From the NCBI RefSeq assembly GCF_026151165.2, contig NZ_CP117849.1, positions 310,001 through 374,000 of the forward strand: a DNA stretch of 64,000 nucleotides, given 5' to 3'. The notes beneath the pieces were generated by a model, which was not told the origin of the DNA, did no database searches, and saw only the letters and a list, made by a program, of their open reading frames with translations. Below, piece by piece: positions 25,617 to 33,494 of the stretch. Position numbers and translations under genes: made by a program. Each line of letters opens with the position of its first letter. The first letter of the stretch is position 1. This stretch comes from Cryobacterium sp. SO2 (GTDB lineage Bacteria; Actinomycetota; Actinomycetes; Actinomycetales; Microbacteriaceae).

Positions 25617-27425
25617 TCAGCGCTGTGCCGGTGCCCGGCGTGCCTCACGCTCCGCGAGCAACAGCCGGGTGTGCGGATGCTGCGGAGCCGTGAAGAGCTC
25701 ACCGACCGAAGCGTGTTCCACGATGGTGCCCGAGCTCATCACCGCGACCCTGTCGCAGCGCACGGCCAGCTCCACCCGGGCCGAGGAGACGATGAGGGTG
25801 AACCCCGCCTCGCGGCGCACGGCATGCAGGAGGTCGAGGAACTCCGTCTCGGCGGCCGCGTCGAGCCCGAGGGTGGGGTCGTGGGCGACCAGCAGCTGCG
25901 GCCGGGGTGCGAGCACGCCGGCGAGCAGCACACGCTGGGCCGTCTCGGCCGAGACCTCGTACGGGTAGGCCCGCAACACGGCCTCCGGTTTCTCGATGCC
26001 GACACTGGCGAACAGGTCCGCGGCGGCCTGCCGGAGGCCGGAGCGCGATGCCAGCGGCTGCCGTGCGAGCAGGGTCAGCACCTGCCGCCCGAGGCGGGCC
26101 CGCGGATCCAGGCGATGCGGCCCGGGCGCGGCCAGGTAGCCGATCAGGTGACCGCGGAGTCTGCTGAAGTCCCGCTCTGGCAGGCCCACGAGCTCGTGGC
26201 CGTCCACGAGGATCGACCCCGAGCGCACCGGAACTCCAGCCGGCAGCAGCCCCGCGATGGCGAGGCAGAGGGTGGAGGTGCCGGAGGACGCGTCGCCGAT
26301 CACCGCGAGAGTCTCCCCGCGCTGCACGGTGAGGCTGATGCCGGCGCCCTGCGAGACATCCGTGCTGCCCGCAGGGGTGAAGCCGAGGTCGCGGATGTCG
26401 AGGAAGTCGGCCGCGCGGAAGGACGTGGACGGCAAGGTGCCGGCTGCCGCCGGCTGGTAGTCCGGCAGGGTCGCCGCGGAGCCGCGCTGGACCGCGGGGC
26501 CCGGCAACGCGGGCGGCTGCGACGGTGCGAACTCCAACGGTGCGACCTGTGACGGTGCGAACTGTGCCGGCGTGAACCGGGCCGTGCCGAACCGGGCCGC
26601 GCCGAACCGGGCCGCGCCGAACCGGGCCGCGCCGAACCGGGCCGCGCCGAACCGGGCCGCAGCCGGCACCCCGGCGACGACGATGCCCACGGCGCCCACC
26701 AGGACCAGAGCCAACACCACCGGCAGGCCCTGGGCGGGCACGTTCAATGAAAGTGCGCCGCCTGGGGCGGGGGACGCGAGCACGGCCTGCGCGGCCAGCG
26801 CGCAGCCGAACGCCACGACGAGTTCGGCGGCCAGAACCGCCAGGATGGGCAGGGCGGACCGGCGCAAGACCCGCCGCCCCACGAGAGCGGTGGTGGGCAG
26901 GCCCCGGCTGCGCATGGTCTGCAGGAACTGCTCCCCGGACACGCTGCGCGCCGTGGCGCGCACGTGCACGGCGATGACGGCCGCGGATCCGAACACGACG
27001 GCCACGGCCGGGATGAGCAGGTAGTTCAGCACTCCCTGGCCGGGGTTCCCCGCCATCCCTGCGTCGGCATCGACCACGTCGGAGGCGACGGGGCCGAGTC
27101 CGATCGCGACGGCGAACCACAGGGCGCTCACGATGGCCGCCCAGGACAGGCACAGCGCGCATCCGGTGAGCACGAGATTCCGCAGGACGGCGTCGTCCCG
27201 CCCGCCTCGGTCGGCCGACAGCAGCAGCCCCAGGCCCACCCCGAGGAGGCCGGACAGCGCGGGTGCCGCGAGGGTCACGATCGACGTCAACGGCCAGGAT
27301 TCGGCCAGGGCGTGGAGCACGGCGTCGTTCGGATCGGCGAGCCGCGTCAGCACGATGGCGCCGCTGCCCACCAGGGACAGCAGGACCATCATCCCCAGCC
27401 ACCGGGGCCCTGTAACAGCGCGCAT
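25617..27425 (-). CDS. Peptide-type permease fused to degenerate ABC ATPase domain
   Basis: A 602-residue chain. Residues about 1-245 have several membrane segments and a DppB-like docking region (QFLQTMRSRGLPTTALVGRR). About 255-305 is a linker with strict 5-residue periodicity (GAARF repeated, then TPAQF, APSQV, APLEF). About 330-600 resembles the DppD/OppD ATPase, but every catalytic motif is altered. Walker A reads GDASSGTST (about 377-385; Lys to Thr), the Q-loop position is Ala (GYLAAPG), and the signature reads VSAETAQ instead of LSGGQ. Walker B ends AHDPT instead of ADEPT, and the H-loop reads VSSARVEL. ATP hydrolysis looks impossible. It may be a pseudo-ATPase with a structural or regulatory role, or a decaying importer. 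No binding protein or second permease is adjacent. Confidence 0.75.
   Translation of the reverse strand: MRAVTGPRWLGMMVLLSLVGSGAIVLTRLADPNDAVLHALAESWPLTSIVTLAAPALSGLLGVGLGLLLSADRGGRDDAVLRNLVLTGCALCLSWAAIVSALWFAVAIGLGPVASDVVDADAGMAGNPGQGVLNYLLIPAVAVVFGSAAVIAVHVRATARSVSGEQFLQTMRSRGLPTTALVGRRVLRRSALPILAVLAAELVVAFGCALAAQAVLASPAPGGALSLNVPAQGLPVVLALVLVGAVGIVVAGVPAAARFGAARFGAARFGAARFGAARFGTARFTPAQFAPSQVAPLEFAPSQPPALPGPAVQRGSAATLPDYQPAAAGTLPSTSFRAADFLDIRDLGFTPAGSTDVSQGAGISLTVQRGETLAVIGDASSGTSTLCLAIAGLLPAGVPVRSGSILVDGHELVGLPERDFSRLRGHLIGYLAAPGPHRLDPRARLGRQVLTLLARQPLASRSGLRQAAADLFASVGIEKPEAVLRAYPYEVSAETAQRVLLAGVLAPRPQLLVAHDPTLGLDAAAETEFLDLLHAVRREAGFTLIVSSARVELAVRCDRVAVMSSGTIVEHASVGELFTAPQHPHTRLLLAEREARRAPAQR
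26574..26660 (-). repeat. Tandem 15-bp repeat in permease/ATPase linker
   Basis: Five consecutive 15-bp units (GAACCGGGCCGCGCC on the plus strand, first unit with one change) and part of a sixth; degenerate units of the same period continue back to about 26520. On the coding strand each unit encodes one pentad of the linker. Near-identity of the units implies recent slippage, so copy number may vary between strains. Confidence 0.88.
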
Positions 27426-27630
27426 GAGTGTGCTCAGTTCTCGTTGGTCCGACCGAATCGAGAGCTGACGGGTGTGTCAGATTCGGTAGTTGGAGCTAAC
27501 TGTATGCAACAAAACACGTGCTCGTCACGGATTTACCGATATTTCGGGGGTGAAAACATCAGTGGACGGCAAATTTGTATGCACTCTGGCCGGCCCGTGG
27601 GTCGGAAACAATCCGGCAACACCGGGCGAC

Positions 27631-27636
27631 TACCAT
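27631..27636 (+). promoter_or_regulatory. Possible -10 box, leaderless ATP-grasp mRNA
   Basis: TACCAT followed by exactly 6 nt and ATG 27643. There is no ribosome-binding site before this ATG. The rest of the 217-nt divergent gap (27426-27642) shows no other clear signal. Confidence 0.4.
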
Positions 27637-27642
27637 CCAGAC

Positions 27643-29346
27643 ATGGTTGACCTCTTCAGTGGCTATGGCGCTACCTCCGCACCGCCCCGCGAGCGAGGGC
27701 AGGCTTCGGCCTGGGACGAGATGTTCCCCGATCCGTCGTCGCTCTCCCCGTCGGAGGCCCGTGCGGCCTACAAGGACGTGTACAGCGCGCTCGCCAAGAT
27801 GACCCAGGAGGAGTTGCGCGGCCGCACGGATGCGCTCGCCAGCTCGTACCTGGCCCAGGGCGTGACGTTCGACTTCGCCGGCGAGGAGCGGCCGTTCCCG
27901 CTCGACGCCGTTCCCCGCGTGATCGAGCAGCCGGAGTGGGTGCGGGTCGAAGCCGGCATCAAGCAGCGCGTGCTCGCGCTCGAGGCCTTCCTCGCCGACA
28001 TCTACGGACCACAGGCCGCCGTGCGCGACGGCGTCATCCCGGCCGGCCTGATCACCTCCTCCAAGCACTTCCACCGCCAGGCGGCGGGCATCGTGTCGGC
28101 GAACAACGTGCGCATCCAGGTGTCTGGCATCGACCTGATCCGCGACGAGGTGGGCGCCTGGCGGGTGCTCGAAGACAACGTGCGGGTGCCCAGCGGCGTC
28201 AGCTACGTCATCTCCAACCGGCGCGTGATGGCCCAGACACTGCCGGAGCTGTTCGTCTCGATGCGGGTGCGCCCGGTCGGCGACTACCCCAACAAGCTCC
28301 TGCAGGCCCTGCGCGCGTCGGCTCCGGCCGGCGTCGACGACCCGAACATCGTGGTGCTCACCCCCGGTGTCTTCAACTCGGCCTACTTCGAGCACACCCT
28401 GCTCGCCCGCCTGATGGGCGTCGAGCTCGTCGAGGGCCGCGACCTGTTCTGCTCCGGCGGCCGGGTGTGGATGCGCACCACCGCCGGACCCACCCGCGTC
28501 GACGTGATCTACCGCCGGGTTGACGACGAGTTCCTCGACCCGCTGCAGTTCCGCGCCGACTCGCAGCTCGGCTCGCCGGGCATCCTGATGGCCGCCAGGC
28601 TGGGCAATGTGACCATCGCCAACGCCGTGGGCAACGGGGTGGCCGACGACAAGCTCGTCTATACCTACCTGCCCGAGCTGATCAAGTACTACCTCGGTGA
28701 GGACGCGATCATCCCCAACGTCGACACCTGGCGGCTCGAAGACCCGCTCGCGCTCGAGGAGGTGCTCGACCGGCTCGACGAGCTCGTCGTCAAGCCCGTC
28801 GACGGCTCGGGCGGCAAGGGCCTCGTGGTCGGCCCAGCGGCGTCGAAAGACGAGCTGGAGACCCTGCGCCAGCAGCTGCTCAAGGACCCGCGCGGCTGGA
28901 TCGCCCAGCCGGTGGTGCAGCTGTCCACCATTCCCACCCTCGTCGACGACGGCATGCGTCCCCGGCACGCCGACCTCCGCCCGTTCGCTGTGAACGACGG
29001 CACGGATGTCTGGGTGCTGCCCGGCGGCCTCACCCGGGTGGCGCTGCCCGAGGGCGAACTCGTGGTGAACTCCAGCCAGGGCGGCGGGTCGAAGGACACC
29101 TGGGTGATCGGGCTCGAACCTGACTTCCACAGCGGGTCGGCCCGCAACATCCAGGGCCTGGTCAACGACCAGGCGGCGAACACGCAGTCGATCTCGATCA
29201 TCCCGACCCGCACTGTCGACCACTCCCCGCAGGACACCCCGCCGGGCGGCGACCAGGATCAGGAACAGCAACAACAACAGCAACGCAGCACCACCGCCAT
29301 GACCAACGCCGCCACCACCACCGCAGAGGGGACCCTCGAATGCTGA
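27643..29346 (+). CDS. Circularly permuted ATP-grasp protein
   Basis: A 567-residue protein (DUF404/DUF407 type) from ATG 27643; the upstream extension of the frame is not protein-like. Recognisable blocks are FDFAGEERPFPLDAVPRVI, KQRVLALEAFLADIYG, DLIRDEVGAWRVLEDNVRVPSG and the ATP-grasp core VVKPVDGSGGKGLVVGP, with the order of halves permuted relative to normal ATP-grasp ligases. Such proteins are predicted to form peptide-like or amide bonds. The last about 45 residues are low complexity with a glutamine run, unlike the rest. It is coupled (ATG overlap) to an alpha-E protein and a transglutaminase, a widespread three-gene cassette of unknown product. Confidence 0.88.
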   Translation: MVDLFSGYGATSAPPRERGQASAWDEMFPDPSSLSPSEARAAYKDVYSALAKMTQEELRGRTDALASSYLAQGVTFDFAGEERPFPLDAVPRVIEQPEWVRVEAGIKQRVLALEAFLADIYGPQAAVRDGVIPAGLITSSKHFHRQAAGIVSANNVRIQVSGIDLIRDEVGAWRVLEDNVRVPSGVSYVISNRRVMAQTLPELFVSMRVRPVGDYPNKLLQALRASAPAGVDDPNIVVLTPGVFNSAYFEHTLLARLMGVELVEGRDLFCSGGRVWMRTTAGPTRVDVIYRRVDDEFLDPLQFRADSQLGSPGILMAARLGNVTIANAVGNGVADDKLVYTYLPELIKYYLGEDAIIPNVDTWRLEDPLALEEVLDRLDELVVKPVDGSGGKGLVVGPAASKDELETLRQQLLKDPRGWIAQPVVQLSTIPTLVDDGMRPRHADLRPFAVNDGTDVWVLPGGLTRVALPEGELVVNSSQGGGSKDTWVIGLEPDFHSGSARNIQGLVNDQAANTQSISIIPTRTVDHSPQDTPPGGDQDQEQQQQQQRSTTAMTNAATTTAEGTLEC

Positions 29347-30269
29347 GCCGCATCGCCGAGAGCCTGTTCTGGATCGGCCGCTACATCGAACGCAGCGACG
29401 GCACCGCGCGCATCCTGGATGTGCACCTGCAGCTGCTGCTCGAAGACCCGTGGATCGAGGAGAACCTCGCCTGCCGGTCGCTGCTGCACCTGATGGGCAG
29501 CCCGGTGCCGCCGGACCGGGACCTCACCCGCAAGGATGTGCTGGCCACCCTGGCGGCCGACCGCACGCATCCGGCCTCGATCGCGTACTCGCTCGGCGCC
29601 GCCAGGGAGAACGCCAGGCGGGCCAGGGAGATCGTCTCGACCGAGCTCTGGGAGTGCCTGAACACCACGTACACGAAGATGCCGAAGAACATCGCCAGCG
29701 CCAAGACTCACGACTTCTTCGGCTGGGTGCGCGAACGCGCCGCCCTGGCCGTGGGCATCGTGGAGTCCAGCGCCAGCCGCGACGACGCCTGGCACTTCTT
29801 CACCCTCGGCCGCAGCCTCGAGCAGGCCGACATGACCGCACGCCTGCTGGCGACGCGGTCGCTGACCGAGAACAGCGGGCCGTCCTGGACCACGATCCTG
29901 CGCTCCTGCGGGGCGTACGAGTCGTACCTGCGCACCTACCGCGGGGTGCCGAGCGCGCGGAACGCCGCCGAGTTCCTGCTGCTGGACCGCCTGTTCCCGC
30001 GGTCGATCGTGTTCTCGATCTCCCGCGCCGAGCAGTGCCTGCAGGAACTGGAACCGCGCACCGACCGGGTGGGCGTCTCCGATTCGTCGGCGCGCATCCT
30101 CGGCCAGATCCGCAGCCAACTGGAGTACCGCCCGATCATGGAGATCCTGAACGACCTGCCGGGGCACATGGACATGGTGCAGGATGCCACCAGCACGGCG
30201 TCCGAGTCGATCGGGCATCGGTACTTCCCGACCAGCGCTGTACCGACCTGGACGGGGGAGGCCTCGTGA
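29340..30269 (+). CDS. Alpha-E domain protein (DUF403)
   Basis: A 309-residue all-helical protein with the family's invariant start MLSRIAESLFWIGRYIERSD and repeated 'ARENARRAREIVSTELWECLN' style helices. No catalytic residues are recognised. It always accompanies the permuted ATP-grasp protein and a transglutaminase-like protein and is thought to work with them, perhaps as a scaffold or activity partner. Overlaps both neighbours (ATG inside the upstream gene's end; GTGA with the next gene). Confidence 0.9.
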   Translation: MLSRIAESLFWIGRYIERSDGTARILDVHLQLLLEDPWIEENLACRSLLHLMGSPVPPDRDLTRKDVLATLAADRTHPASIAYSLGAARENARRAREIVSTELWECLNTTYTKMPKNIASAKTHDFFGWVRERAALAVGIVESSASRDDAWHFFTLGRSLEQADMTARLLATRSLTENSGPSWTTILRSCGAYESYLRTYRGVPSARNAAEFLLLDRLFPRSIVFSISRAEQCLQELEPRTDRVGVSDSSARILGQIRSQLEYRPIMEILNDLPGHMDMVQDATSTASESIGHRYFPTSAVPTWTGEAS

Positions 30270-31108
30270 AGCGCCTGCGCATCCGGCACACCACCGGCTA
30301 TCGCTACGACGGCGAGGTGGCCACCTCCTACAACGAGGCCAGGATGCTGCCCGTCACGTCGCCCGAGCAGTTCGTGCTCTACTCCAACCTCGATATCACC
30401 CCGGTGTCGAGCAACCACAACTACCTGGACTACTGGGGCACCAGGGTGTCGTCGTTCGAGGTGCTCACCCCGCACGCCGAGCTCACCCTCACCGCCAACA
30501 GCCTCGTGGAGGTGTCGCCGCGAGAGCACCCGGTGCATCCGCTGAGCTGGGAGGAACTGGCCACGGCCGTCGCCCGGTCGACCTCGTCGGTCGAGCACTC
30601 CTGGCAGACCCCGCTCACCGAGCCGCCGGCGGATGTGGTGGCCAGCGCCGCGGAGATCGCCGCGCGCCTCGACCCGTGCGATGCGGCGCTGGAGATCTGC
30701 CGTTTCGTGGGCGAGAACATGGCGTACGTGCAGGGTGTCACCGGGGTGAAGACCAACGCGGGGGAGGCCTGGGCCGACAAGCGCGGCGTCTGCCAGGACA
30801 TCACCCACGTGGCGCTCGGCGCACTCCGCTCGGTGGGCATCCCCGCCCGGTACGTCTCCGGCTACCTGCACCCCAAGCCGCAGGCCGCGATCGGTGAGAC
30901 CGTGACGGGCGAATCGCACGCCTGGGTGGAATGGTTCTGCGGCGAGTGGCGCGGCTACGACCCCACCAACCTGATCGACATCGGGGACCGGCACGTGGGC
31001 GTCGGCCGAGGCCGCGACTACAACGACATCGCCCCGCTGCGCGGCGTCTACGCCGGCACCGGCGGGTCGCAGCTGTTCGTGAAGGTGGAGATCACCCGGG
31101 AGTCGTGA
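30266..31108 (+). CDS. Transglutaminase-like protein
   Basis: A 280-residue protein from GTG 30266, which overlaps the preceding stop. The N-terminal beta domain (IRHTTGYRYDGEVATSYNEARM) is typical. The papain-like triad is intact: Cys176 in RGVCQDITH, His218 in ESHAWVEW, Asp232 in YDPTN. Family members act as transglutaminases or, more often in bacteria, as proteases or amidases. Third gene of the ATP-grasp / alpha-E cassette, where it may process the peptide linkage made by the ATP-grasp enzyme (inference). Confidence 0.92.
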   Translation: MKRLRIRHTTGYRYDGEVATSYNEARMLPVTSPEQFVLYSNLDITPVSSNHNYLDYWGTRVSSFEVLTPHAELTLTANSLVEVSPREHPVHPLSWEELATAVARSTSSVEHSWQTPLTEPPADVVASAAEIAARLDPCDAALEICRFVGENMAYVQGVTGVKTNAGEAWADKRGVCQDITHVALGALRSVGIPARYVSGYLHPKPQAAIGETVTGESHAWVEWFCGEWRGYDPTNLIDIGDRHVGVGRGRDYNDIAPLRGVYAGTGGSQLFVKVEITRES

Positions 31109-31150
31109 CCGCTGAGCGGACCGAGGCGGCCGGGCTGCCTAGACTGGTAG

Positions 31151-31180
31151 TTGCACGCGCGTTGTACGTGCGTCTGTAGT
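31151..31180 (+). promoter_or_regulatory. Promoter with dyad before MarR gene
   Basis: -35 TTGCAC (31151-31156) and -10 TGTAGT (31175-31180) with an 18-nt spacer. The dyad GCACG...CGTGC (31153-31157 / 31167-31171) lies between them, a suitable place for autorepression by the MarR protein. Confidence 0.45.
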
Positions 31181-31207
31181 CTGAGTCGGGTCGAGGGAGC
31201 AGCACTG

Positions 31208-31669
31208 ATGAGCATCGAAGACGACGCCGTCGAGGTTCGCGCGCAGGGCTGGCGCACCCTCGCGGCCCTGCACGCCCGCATCGAGACCGTTCTCGAACGC
31301 GCCCTGCAGGCCGGGTTCGACCTCTCGGTGGTGGAGTTCACCGTGCTCGACGCGCTCAGCCGGCAGCACGGCTGGCACATGCGGATGCAGCAGCTCGCCC
31401 GGGCCGCGGCCCTGTCCAGCAGCGCAACGACCCGCCTGGTGAACCGGCTGGAAGACCGGGCGCTGCTCACCCGCATCCTCTGCGCCGACGACCGGCGCGG
31501 CATCTACACCGAGCTCACCGAGGCCGGCAAGGCCCTGCTGACCCGCGCCCGCCCGGCCTACGACGAGGCCCTGGCCGGGGCCCTCGCCGCCGCGGAGGAA
31601 GAGCCCGAGCTCGGCCCCCTCGTCGATGCCCTGCACCGCCTGCCCGACCTGGCCCGCGCCGCCGTCTAG
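31208..31669 (+). CDS. MarR-family transcriptional regulator
   Basis: A 153-residue winged-helix regulator from ATG 31208, with a GGGAG site upstream. The DNA-binding part is MRMQQLARAAALSSSATTRLVNRLEDRALLTRILCADDRRGIYTELTEAG, with the characteristic D-D-R-R-G wing. The dimerisation helices are at both ends. No adjacent target other than itself is obvious; the RamB gene is convergent. Its TAG stop forms the first base of palindromic repeat copy 1. Confidence 0.92.
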   Translation: MSIEDDAVEVRAQGWRTLAALHARIETVLERALQAGFDLSVVEFTVLDALSRQHGWHMRMQQLARAAALSSSATTRLVNRLEDRALLTRILCADDRRGIYTELTEAGKALLTRARPAYDEALAGALAAAEEEPELGPLVDALHRLPDLARAAV

Positions 31670-31725
31670 GCTCGCCCATTTTCGCTAGTGCGGACGGGGT
31701 CTGGACTAGCAAAAGTGGGCCACTC
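31669..31725. repeat. 57-bp palindromic element, copy 1
   Basis: Arms of 21 nt (31669-31689, 31705-31725) with a 15-nt centre. The inner part CCCATTTTCGCTAGT pairs with ACTAGCAAAAGTGGG. The outer arm bases match less well than in the other copies. Confidence 0.85.
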
Positions 31726-31742
31726 TCGGCGCGCGCTTCGGT

Positions 31743-31799
31743 GACTGGCCCATTTTTGCTAGTGCGGAAGAGGTCCCCACTAGCAAAACTGGGCCAGTC
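31743..31799. repeat. 57-bp palindromic element, copy 2
   Basis: The best-preserved copy: 21-nt arms (31743-31763, 31779-31799) pair with one mismatch around a 15-nt centre GCGGAAGAGGTCCCC, which resembles the copy 1 centre. Lies 18 nt after copy 1 and 12 nt before the RamB stop. The outer bases GAC/GTC differ from the GGG/CCC of copy 4 yet still pair. Confidence 0.9.
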
Positions 31800-31811
31800 A
31801 TGGATCGGGGA

Positions 31812-33314
31812 TCAGGCGGGGGCGTGCGCCTCGAGGAACTCGTAGACCTCGGTGGGGTCGACGCCGGGGAAGGTGCCGGTGGGTAGCGCCGCGAGCAGGC
31901 TCGTGGGGGTGCGCGCGACCGGCCAGGCCTGGCCGGCCCACCGCCCGGAGAGCTCGTCGGGGGCGCGCCGGCAGCAGGACTCGTCCGGGCAGCGGGACAC
32001 GGCCCGGTTGGTGGTTTCCCGGCCGCGGAACCAGTTGACGTGGGCGAACGGCACTCCAACGCTCACCGAGTAGTCGCCCTCCTTGGCCTTCTCGATGCGG
32101 GAGGTGCACCAGAACGTGCCGGCCGGGGTGTCGGTGTACTGGTACCAGGGGCTGAACCGGTCGGGCACGTCGAACACCGTGCGGGCCGTCCAGCTGCGGC
32201 ACACCGTCGAGCCCTCCACGGCGCCGAGCGCGTCGCTGGGGAACTGCACGTCGTCGTTCTCGTAGGCCTTGATGATCGTGCCGGACTCGTGCACCTTCAT
32301 GAAATGCACCGGGATGCCGAGACGCGCGGTGGCCAGGTTGGTGAACCGGTGCGCGGCCGTCTCGTAGGAGACCGAGAAGGCATCCCGCAGGTCTTCGAGC
32401 GAGATGCGGCGGGCGGCCTTGGCGTCGTTGAGCAGCCGCAGCGTGTCGGTCTCCGGCAGCAGGATGGCCGCGGTGAGGTAATTCGTCTCCACCCGCTGTC
32501 GCAGAAACTCCGCATAACTTTCGGGCTCGTGATGCCCGCAGAGATGGCTGGCGAAGGCCTGGAGGATCGGCGAGCGGCTGTCGCGCGACGTTGACTGTTC
32601 GGTGGGCAGGTAAATTCGGCCGTTGCGCTTGTCGGTGACCGACCGGGTGGAGTGCGGGAGGTCTCCGACATAGTGCAGCGAGAAGCCGAGGTGGGCGGCC
32701 ATGTCGGCCACCACCTGCTGCGAGACCGGGCCACCGGAGTGCCCGACGGCGGTGAGGAGCTCGAGCGCCTGGGCCTCGAGGTCGGGGAAGTAGTTGTCCC
32801 TGGCGCGCATCTCGGCGCGCAGCTGCGCGTTGGCCCGGCGCGCCTCCTCCGGGGTGGCCGCACGCTCCCGGTGCAGCCGCTCGATCTCGTTGTGCAGGGT
32901 GAGGATGGTCTGCAGGGTCTCGTCCGGCTGGCCGGGCCCGACCCGCAACCTGGGCAGCCCCAGGGCGGGGAAAACCGGGCCGCGCTGGGCCCGTTCGACG
33001 GCGATCTCCAGCGCCGCGCGCGGGCTGGGGGCGTCGGTGCGCAGCAGGTCGTCGACGGTGGTGTCGAGGGCAGCTGCAATCAGCCGCAGCATCGAGAGAC
33101 GCGGTTCGCGCTTGCCGTTTTCGATCATCGAGATCTGCGACGGCGCCCGGTCCACGGCCGCGGCGAGGGTGTCGAGGGTGAGGCCGAGCCGGTGGCGCTG
33201 GTCGCGGATGCGGCGGCCCAACGTGATGGCGTCGAGACCCCCTTCGCTCTCGGCGGCGCCGGCAGGCGCGCGGGACGGGGTGGCTGAGGCAGCGGGGAGA
33301 TCGACGGTGACCAT
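31812..33314 (-). CDS. ramB: RamB-type regulator of acetate metabolism
   Basis: A 500-residue XRE/short-chain fatty-acid regulator. The N-terminal HTH (about residues 33-90) includes LGRRIRDQRHRLGLTLDTLAA and SQISMIENGKREP. The middle part is the IrrE-like domain with a degenerate metalloprotease motif (HLCGHHEPESYAEFLRQR). The C-terminal DUF2083 region has cysteines (SRCPDESCCRR). In Corynebacterium RamB represses aceA and aceB, and here it is divergent from aceA-aceB with a 180-bp shared promoter region, which supports the same role. The published RamB core TTTGCAAA was not found in that region. The ATG has GACCAT plus 6 nt upstream and may be leaderless. Confidence 0.9.
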   Translation of the reverse strand: MVTVDLPAASATPSRAPAGAAESEGGLDAITLGRRIRDQRHRLGLTLDTLAAAVDRAPSQISMIENGKREPRLSMLRLIAAALDTTVDDLLRTDAPSPRAALEIAVERAQRGPVFPALGLPRLRVGPGQPDETLQTILTLHNEIERLHRERAATPEEARRANAQLRAEMRARDNYFPDLEAQALELLTAVGHSGGPVSQQVVADMAAHLGFSLHYVGDLPHSTRSVTDKRNGRIYLPTEQSTSRDSRSPILQAFASHLCGHHEPESYAEFLRQRVETNYLTAAILLPETDTLRLLNDAKAARRISLEDLRDAFSVSYETAAHRFTNLATARLGIPVHFMKVHESGTIIKAYENDDVQFPSDALGAVEGSTVCRSWTARTVFDVPDRFSPWYQYTDTPAGTFWCTSRIEKAKEGDYSVSVGVPFAHVNWFRGRETTNRAVSRCPDESCCRRAPDELSGRWAGQAWPVARTPTSLLAALPTGTFPGVDPTEVYEFLEAHAPA

Positions 33315-33424
33315 GTGCTCATGGTCACACGCGGTGATTGTTCACACAACCGGAAGAACTCGTTTTCTTCTTCGGAATGAGTCGCCGGCCGAGGTTGAAC
33401 CGGGTCGCAGAGTGGGTGCAGGCA

Positions 33425-33446
33425 ACACCGGGACCGACCCCGGTGT
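33425..33446. promoter_or_regulatory. Dyad in ramB-aceA intergenic region
   Basis: ACACCGGG (33425-33432) and CCCGGTGT (33439-33446), a perfect 8-bp dyad with a 6-nt spacer, about 50 nt upstream of aceA. GAAGAA/TTCTTC (33353-33358, 33368-33373) is a second, weaker dyad. Either could be a regulator site; neither is a known RamB box. Confidence 0.4.
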
Positions 33447-33494
33447 AGCCGCCACCGATCCAGATCCGCACCGTCGCAGACCGAGGAGAACACC

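Noticed and set aside
26574..26660. CRISPR-like array
   Set aside because: The 15-bp units are directly adjacent with no spacers and lie inside an open reading frame as whole codons.
33315..33494. Canonical RamB binding site
   Set aside because: The published TTTGCAAA core is not present in the ramB-aceA gap; only other dyads are.
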